In this document: in pieces, positions 57,701 to 64,000 of the stretch
Layout of the letters: the number at the start of each line of letters is the position of its first letter
How positions within the stretch are numbered: the first letter of the stretch is position 1
Assembly (NCBI GenBank): GCA_030272155.1
Contig: CP126191.1
Location: 5,354,501 to 5,418,500 of the forward strand
Direction of reading: 5' to 3'
From: Tetradesmus obliquus
Lineage: Eukaryota; Chlorophyta; Chlorophyceae; Sphaeropleales; Scenedesmaceae
DNA: 64,000 nt
Position numbers and translations under genes: made by a program
The notes under the pieces: model-generated
Told to the model about the DNA's origin: nothing
Database searches by the model: none
What the model saw: the letters and a program-made list of their open reading frames with translations, nothing else

Positions 57701-59706
57701 CGAGGCGCTGTGGGGCGCCGGCAACGTCAGCAGCTGCCTGCTGGCGCTGCAGGTGTTTGAGGGCGCCTGCAAGCAGGGCGTGTTCCGGCTGAGCGTGAGT
57801 GTGCGGCCCGCGGATGCGGCCGTGGAATTCAGCTTGCCGGTGGCTGGGGCCTGCATGGCGTGCATCGGGCTGTGGCGGCTGCTGGCGGAGCTGCGGGCCC
57901 GCGTGCAGCGCGATGGGCCCAAGATCCTGCGCAACAGCGTGGTGGTGCTGCTGGGGGATGGCCAGGCGGCGGTGGCAAACCTGGCTACAGCCATGGCGCA
58001 GGTGAGGCCGCGTGGCTGCTGCACATGCCAGCTGGTAGTACATGAACTTGCATTGAGGTACATGAACTTTGCATTCCCAGCAGGTGCGACTGTGTGCGCT
58101 GGGAGGGTCCAGCACAGCATTCGTCTTCACCACACTGCCTGCTGTCTTTCACCTGGTTGGCTGCTCACGTGTGCCTGTGCCGCTGCTGCTGCTGTTCTCC
58201 CGTCTTCTGCCTGCAGTGGTGTGCCGTGCCGGGCGTGCCCTTCCAGGTGGACCCCCCAGCAGGCACGCACCACGTGGCACTCAGCGCGCCAGCCGCTGAC
58301 CTGGCGGCCTGGCTGCTGTCGGAGTCCTCCGTGCTGATGTGCCCTGTGATGCCGCCTGCTGCTGAGCTGGAGCGTATGGTGGAGGCAGCCCTGCAGCAGG
58401 CTGAGGGCGCGGCGCTGGAGCGCAGCAGGGTGCTGCTGCTGGAGGCGCAGGAGGCGGATTGCAGCGGCGCACAGGTGCGTGGGTGTGTGGGAGGGTTTGG
58501 CGCGACCGCTGATTGTTGAGGGTGTAAGCAGGGAGGTCCACAGGCAGCAGCAGGCTGGCAGGTGATTGCAGCTACTGGTGCTGGGTGGGTTGACACGTGG
58601 GGTTGAGTGAAGGGTTCCATTTGTTCTGATTGCCTGCTCTGGCGCGTGCTGCCTGCCCTGCGCTGCTGCTGTTGCACCTGCAGAGCCTGCCGCTGCCGTA
58701 CTGCGCCGTGCGCCCCGCGCTGTGGCAGCAGCTGCAGTCCAACTGCGCCCAGCTGGCGCCGCTGCTGCCGCAGCTCCCGCACAGCGCGCTGTCGCTGCTG
58801 GATGCGGCAGCAGCAGCCAACCTGCTGGATGTGTCTGCATGCCAGCTGGACCACGATGGAGCCGCACCAGCTGCTGCTGGTGCTGCCAGCGCAGTACCGC
58901 AGGCCCACATGCTTGCAGCATGCGTGGTGGTGGCTGCGCAGGCTGCTGCTGCTAAGGGGCAGCTTGCAGCAGCGGGCGCCAGCCTGCCAAGCGAGCAGGA
59001 GGTGTGCGGCCGCTTCGGGCTGCAGCTGACGGAGCTTGTGGCTGCTGCTGCGCGGCTGCGTGAGGCGTGCGGCGCTGCGTGCCGCGCACCCACGAGTGCG
59101 TTTGCGGTGGTGGAGCTGTACCTAGATGCACTGCTGGCTGGGCAGGTTGACCGCAAGGTGAGGCTGCTGCTGCCGCTGCTGGGTTGGCTGGGTTAGCTGG
59201 CAGCGGCAATGGTGTGCAGGGAGGGGACTGCAATGCGCATATTTCACTGATGCATATCTCGACCTGGTGCAGGGGCACTGCGTTGGTGTGTCTGTGGCAG
59301 CTGCTGCGCCAGCATCCAGCAGGAAGCGCGCACGCCTGCCTGTTTTGCCCCTGTGCTTGCAACAGCAACAAACAGCGCAGGACGCCGGCCTAATGACGTG
59401 CATTGCTGCTGTCTGACGTGCTTGCTGCATGCGTGACGCTGCTGTTGATCTGTGCAGGTGCCTGCAGCAAGCCTCATCGGGGAGGCGTCCGCACTGGCTG
59501 GCCACTGCCCCCAGCTGCCAGCCAGCCTGGGCATGCCTGTGGCGCAGCTGGCAGGCATCCTGGTTGCTGCGGGCCGCCAGGCGCGCGGTCTGTTCCCTGT
59601 GTGGCCCAAGGCACTGGTGGTGCTGACCGGCATGCTCACGCCTGTGGGCGAGGGGCAGCAGCAGCTGCTGCAGGAGCTGGTGGCGCATGCGGCAGGCAGC
59701 CTGTGA
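54789..59706 (+). CDS. Pentatricopeptide repeat (PPR) protein, possible cyclin-like C-terminus
   Basis: Organelle RNA-binding protein. Nine exons: 54789-55327, 55540-55687, 56031-56189, 56551-56667, 56948-57105, 57296-58001, 58217-58474, 58684-59157, 59458-59706; 2808 nt, 935 aa, phases close. Residues 1-160 are Met/Gln/Ala-rich and not a clear transit peptide. From about 163 (VEDILQLLRGLPRG, AALLKELSKTGLREVAFEIF) at least six PPR motifs follow to about 510, e.g. VSPNTHTYSSMLNVCVKAGE, LQPNLVTYNTLLEVYAKRG, PTVGTYNAVILAHCK; the pattern is that of P-class PPRs. Residues 540-935 are not PPR. The end (AFAVVELYLDALLAGQVD, SLIGEASALAGHCPQLP, GLFPVWPKALVVLTGM) resembles the helical pattern of a cyclin box, and PPR-cyclin fusions are known in green algae; that part is tentative. 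No SMR or DYW motif seen. Confidence 0.92.
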
Positions 59707-60027
59707 GGAAGCGCAGGGGACCTGCAGAGAGGGCCGCTCATGCAGCGGAACTGTGCGCAGCTGCTTGCTGCCTGGCAGCTGGCAGTGCCTTGGATGTGCC
59801 CGGCGTGCTCCACATGGTTGAGGGCTGCATGCATATGCCTGAATCCAGGGTTGTCCGGTGCGTTTGCAGAAACGGGGGGACTTTGTTTTTCTTAGTGGTG
59901 CTGTTCTGTGCAGTGCAATGCGTGGGATCGTAGCCAGCTGCGCAGCTCCTCAGCAGCACAGTGAGTCTACATCAGCTGTGTGGTTTGCTGGCACTGTGCA
60001 GAGCAGCCACGGTCAGCTTGGCATACG

Positions 60028-60032
60028 TGTAA
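60028..60032 (+). terminator. Probable poly(A) signal TGTAA of the PPR gene
   Basis: TGTAA about 320 bp past the stop at 59706. Confidence 0.5.
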
Positions 60033-62027
60033 TGTGTGCCTGCATAGCTGCTGCTCTGGTGTGTGCGTGCCGGCTATGCTTCGGTTGGGCAGCGGAGCTG
60101 TGGGTATGCCCGTACTGATGTACTCATTGTGCAGGTCCTTTGTACATGAGACTGACATAATCGGTTTGAACGTGTCTGCTGCCGGCAGCGGCACTGACAG
60201 GCGCTTGGCCAACAGCAGCAGTGAGCAGCGCCAGCGCCCATAAAAAATGCAGCCGCCGTGCCCAGCAACGTGTGGGGATGGCCTTCAAGTGTGCAGTGCG
60301 CTTGAGCGTTGCAGAGCTTGTGCGTCACAGTTTCAAATTCTGAATGCCTGCCTTGGTGGAATACATAATGCAGAGACTGCGACGTGGCGGGCTGCCTGCC
60401 TGCGCACACCACTGCATTGCAGCCTGTCACGCTAGCAGTGCTGTGGTGGCAGCAGGTGCCTGCTGGTTATTTCTGGCAGCTGCCTCCAGCGCTGCTGTTG
60501 CTTGGTCGCTGCTTACATTGCATGCGCATCACCGCCCTTATGCCGGCCTGCATGGCATATGTTGTGGAAAACCGCCGCGGTGTGTGGTGTGAGCACGCCT
60601 GCGTGCCAGCCTGCGCACTTGCTTGCAGCAGCAGGCGGAGTTGCAGCGCGTGGCGGCTGCAGTGCTGGCGTGTCACCTGCATGGCAGCGCGCTGGGTGTG
60701 GCTCGTGTTTTTAATCAAGGCACTGTCATTAGGTTGCAAAGGGCAGAAGTGCTGGCAAAATGGGGGGCATTGGTGTTGTCTGCTGCAGCTGGCTGGGTGG
60801 ATGTCTTCTGCAGCATGGTGTGCTGGCTTGGTGGCCGGCGCCGATGCAAAACATGTCCAGGGACTCAAATGGGTTTTGAGTTGTGTGGCGTCAGTCGTTG
60901 CAGCAGCTGTGCACCCTGCGAGAACCCGGGGTGCCTGTGTGTTAGACAGCTGCTGCACCCCTCAGCTGCACGCATTCTTTACCTTGCGCTAAAATGACGT
61001 CATTCATGACATCTCTACAGCATTGCCCTAGCAACTGCCGTTGTTTGTGCCGCAGGCCCGTCCATTGAGGCTCAAAAGTGACGTTGTGCATATCCAGTGT
61101 GGAGATCTGTCCGTCGTGGTTTGCAGTGCGGTCTCTTGGGTGCTGGCATGCTGACGGCAGGCAGCGGCACCGCTGCCGCCATTGCGTGCCTGCGTGCCAG
61201 CAGCAAACGGGGAGGCTCATGCAGCAGAAAATCCGCAGCAGAGAACCAGCATGTGTGCTTTGGGCGGCTGGTTATGCAGCGCGCGTGCTTGCCAAACTGT
61301 GCGGGTGTGCACTTGGCTGCGAAGCTGCAGTGCGACCAGCTGACTCTTTTGGAGAGGGCGCTGGGCTACGTTGCTGGTAGAACTGTGCATGTTGCAAGAG
61401 CCTCTGGTTGATGTGGCTGCTGGTGGCCTCGGCTCTGCACTGCCCCTCTTGCTGGGTGTTTGCAGGAGGCGTATAGGCCTAACTGTCTTCTGCGCGTGTC
61501 CGCGCTGATGGCTGGTTGAGGGTCAAATGGGTTGTTTGTTAGTTGGTGGTCATGCTGTGCTGCCAGCCCCAGCGCTTGGGTTTACATGCATGCAGCTCCG
61601 GCTAGTTTTTTTGCTGGTACCGCGCATATTGTTTTCACGCTTTCGGGTGTTTGCAGCTCCTGAAATTTGTGACCGTTGGCAGCACAAGTCTGCTGTGTAT
61701 GCGGCATGTCCTTCAGCGGCTGCTGCATGGCTGTGCAGCATGCGTCGGGGAGGCTGCTGCAGCACTCCAGCAGACACATTAGGGCGTGGTTGAAGGGTGG
61801 TGCTGGGGAAAGCAGAGGCAGCAATCACCGCGCCGGGACTGCATAGGCTAGCAAGACGCGCGTGTGCAACTTGCGTGGCGCGTGCAACCGAGTGCAGTGG
61901 CTGGCTGCAGCGGCATGTGATGCCGCCAGGGGCTGCTGCTGCTCGTGGTCTTTGGGAAGGTTGTGGACGGTATACAGGGTGGGCTGAGGGTGGTGGCGTC
62001 ATGCGGCTTGGCCCCCACGGCCTGCGA

Positions 62028-62086
62028 TGTGTGCGCGTGTGTGGGTGTGTGGGTGCGTGCGTGCGTGCGTGTGTGCGTGTGTGTGC
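62028..62086 (+). repeat. (GT/GC)n alternating purine-pyrimidine run
   Basis: Nearly continuous GTGTGCGC, GTGTGGGT and GCGTGCGT units over about 59 bp; such alternation can adopt Z-DNA. Confidence 0.85.
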
Positions 62087-64000
62087 ATCAGATGTAGATG
62101 CACCCTCAAACGTGTGGGCATCATGCAAGCTCGGCAGCATCTGGGCTGTTGCCGAGTGTCTGGCACTTCCCTATGGCTGCAACAGTTGCTATGCAGGGAC
62201 AGCCTTGGGTGGACTAGAGCGCACTGTTTTGTGGCTGCCTGGCGCACGCGCCATCAATGGGGCTAGGCCAGCAGCCTGCTGTGCTTGGCCGCTAGTGAGG
62301 TGCGCCGCGGCTGTGCTTTATGCCAGCTGGGCACACGGGCTTGCTAGCGTGTCATGTTGTGTTGGTGATTAGGTGCTGTGACGATGTGATGAGGTGATGT
62401 GACGATGTGGGCGGAAGGTTGCTGCCCAGGCGTGCTTGTGCAGTTGCACTGCTGGCGTGTGCTCTGGGACGGCCAGCACTGTTGATGGTGTGGAATTTTG
62501 CTGTGCATGCTTGCTCTGTGTTGGGAGTTCAGAATTGTTGCCTTGCATGCTTCTGTTGCCTTGATTTGGGGGTGAATTGTATGAATGGTGGTGTGCTAGG
62601 CCCGAGCAGGCTGTGCGGTGTGCAGCGCAGCAGCTGTCACTCTTGCAAGCCTTGCATGGTGACGCACGCTGTCAGTGGCTAGTGGTTTGACGCATGCAGC
62701 ACGGTCGTGCAGCAATGCTCAACAGCTGGCGCTGCGCTGCCACCGCTCATCGGGTGCTGCTGGAGCTTGGCCATCACTGTCTGTTGGCTGGTTGTGCTTG
62801 CAGTGTACAGCGTCCTGGGGGCTGCCCTGACCTTGGTGTCATCATTGTGCTGCCTCACGCCTGCAGTTGGGGGTGCTGGGGGTGTCCAGGTGGCTGAGAC
62901 TCGATCTGTTCAGTGAAGCAGCAGGACTGTCAGTGTTGGGCTGGTGCGACACTCATTTTGCCGCATGCGCCTGGTTATGCTCTTGCGTGTTGGCCCAGTG
63001 CTGGATACATGGAGCTTCGTGCGTGAACATGTGTTACGTGATTGCAGGATATGCTCGCAGATGCGTGTGGCCTTGTGCCAGTGGCCGAGAGTCTCTGCAA
63101 CGGCTGCTTTGCCTGCCTCTGTAGAACCTTGGAGGCCTGCTGTTGTAGATGTTGGGATGCTCTTGTATGCTGTATGCTGTAGGATTCATCGCAGCGCTGC
63201 ACGCCTGCGCTTGCAGGCCAGGCTGGGCTTGCGGCAGGTGGTGCTGCGCTGCTGCATGCAAAACTGAAAGCATCGACTGCCATTGGTCACTATGGAAACC
63301 AGAAGCGCGTGGCCTGTTGTGAAAGGGTGCGATCTGTACACGGGGCAGGGGCGCTTATGTGATTTTTTGCTGCGTGCGCTGGGTTGGGGGCTGCTTGCTT
63401 TGAGCATCTCACAGCAAATTATGTCCAGGGGCTGCTGGGTGTTCCTCTGAAGCACCCTGCGAGTGTGGTGTCGTGGCATGTAGCTGGCTGCACACGCACA
63501 CATGTTGCGGTTCCTTGCAGGAAAGGGGTCAGCTTCGCGGCGCAATTCTCATGCTGCTGGTGGCGGCTGCACCTGCCTGGCACCCGGTTAGCTGCAAAGT
63601 ACTGCATGCATGCATGTTTAAACATTGTGATTGGTGTGTCGCGCTGCGACAGTTAGCACACACTAGTGACTTGCACCTGCCTTGCTCTGCCTGTTTTGCC
63701 TGCGCTGTTTGGGTGCTGTGTCCAATGCTTGGGCACGCTTGCGCCGCCCTATGTGTGATGCGCAGCTTGTGTGTTGAACGTGGCAAGATGGACTTGCACG
63801 GCAGCTGCCAGCGGCAGCTGCTGAAGTGTGTTTTGCCGGCAGTGGGTGGCTCGGTGTTCTGTGTATCGGTTCTGTGTACTGTTGAGTTGCCTGGACAGGG
63901 GGTTGTGGGGAAAGTGAAGCCGCGAGTTGCAGCAGTGTTGGTGGTGTCCAGGTGATGGCAGCCACAAGATTTAAATAAAGGGGCTGTTGAACAGCCGCCG

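Larger units (their letters stand above)
59707..64000. other. 4.3 kb G/T-rich, no convincing gene
   Basis: The plus strand is rich in G and T throughout. No frame has recognisable protein; the best exon-like piece is about 60630-60740 (frame reads QAELQRVAAAVLACHLHG) after a CTTGCAG acceptor, without a partner. Contains the PPR poly(A) signal and an alternating purine-pyrimidine run. Confidence 0.45.

Noticed and set aside
63974..63979. AATAAA near the right edge as a poly(A) signal
   Set aside because: This lineage uses TGTAA, and no gene with a stop nearby was found.
1..64000. Bacterial operons, CRISPR arrays, defence cassettes, prophage
   Set aside because: All supported genes are spliced eukaryotic genes; no array of spaced direct repeats and no bacterial gene organisation is visible.

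Overview
The window is 64 kb of nuclear DNA from a eukaryote, most likely a chlorophycean green alga. This rests on gene content (chloroplast-targeted proteins, a four-helix LHC/PsbS-like protein, a plant-type calcium-dependent protein kinase, a PPR protein), many short GT-AG introns, GC-rich codons, abundant CAG/CTG triplet runs, and TGTAA downstream of several genes, which is the known poly(A) signal in this group. Placement near Sphaeropleales (Scenedesmus/Tetradesmus or Raphidocelis/Monoraphidium type) is a guess. I saw no bacterial, viral, CRISPR, rRNA or convincing tRNA feature.

Layout. 0-6 kb, plus strand: the 3' part of an Argonaute gene (PIWI domain with the complete catalytic tetrad), then a chloroplast DUF1995 protein. 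6-9.9 kb: no convincing gene. 9.9-26.4 kb, minus strand: a Gln/Ala-rich protein of unknown function, the retromer subunit VPS35 (11 exons, 841 aa), and a CDPK (11 exons, 532 aa). 27.3-34.4 kb, minus strand: a PsbS-like LHC-superfamily protein (6 exons, 301 aa) and a JMJD7-like JmjC dioxygenase (9 exons, 710 aa). 34.9-36.1 kb, plus strand: a small coiled-coil protein. 38-44.8 kb, plus strand: a tandem pair of MYND zinc-finger genes, both with broken reading frames, one through a 1.5-kb deletion whose ends lie in CAG tracts. 45.9-49.3 kb: argC (minus) and a small membrane protein (plus), head to head about 70 bp apart. 50.8-59.7 kb, plus strand: a protein ending in three copies of an unrecognised repeat, and a PPR protein with a possible cyclin-like C-terminus. 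59.7-64 kb: G/T-rich sequence without a clear gene.

For complete genes I fixed exon borders by hand from GT/AG sites and protein similarity, and the phases close exactly: VPS35 2526 nt, CDPK 1599, PsbS-like 906, JmjC 2133, argC 1173, repeat protein 1404, PPR 2808, DUF1995 1065. The genes do not form a pathway; they are ordinary neighbours in a eukaryotic genome. The most interesting signals are structural: triplet repeats that tend to have CTG on the sense strand near 3' splice sites and CAG just inside 5' splice sites, the repeat-mediated damage in the MYND pair, a cluster of overlapping palindromes behind it, and the unrecognised three-copy C-terminal repeat.
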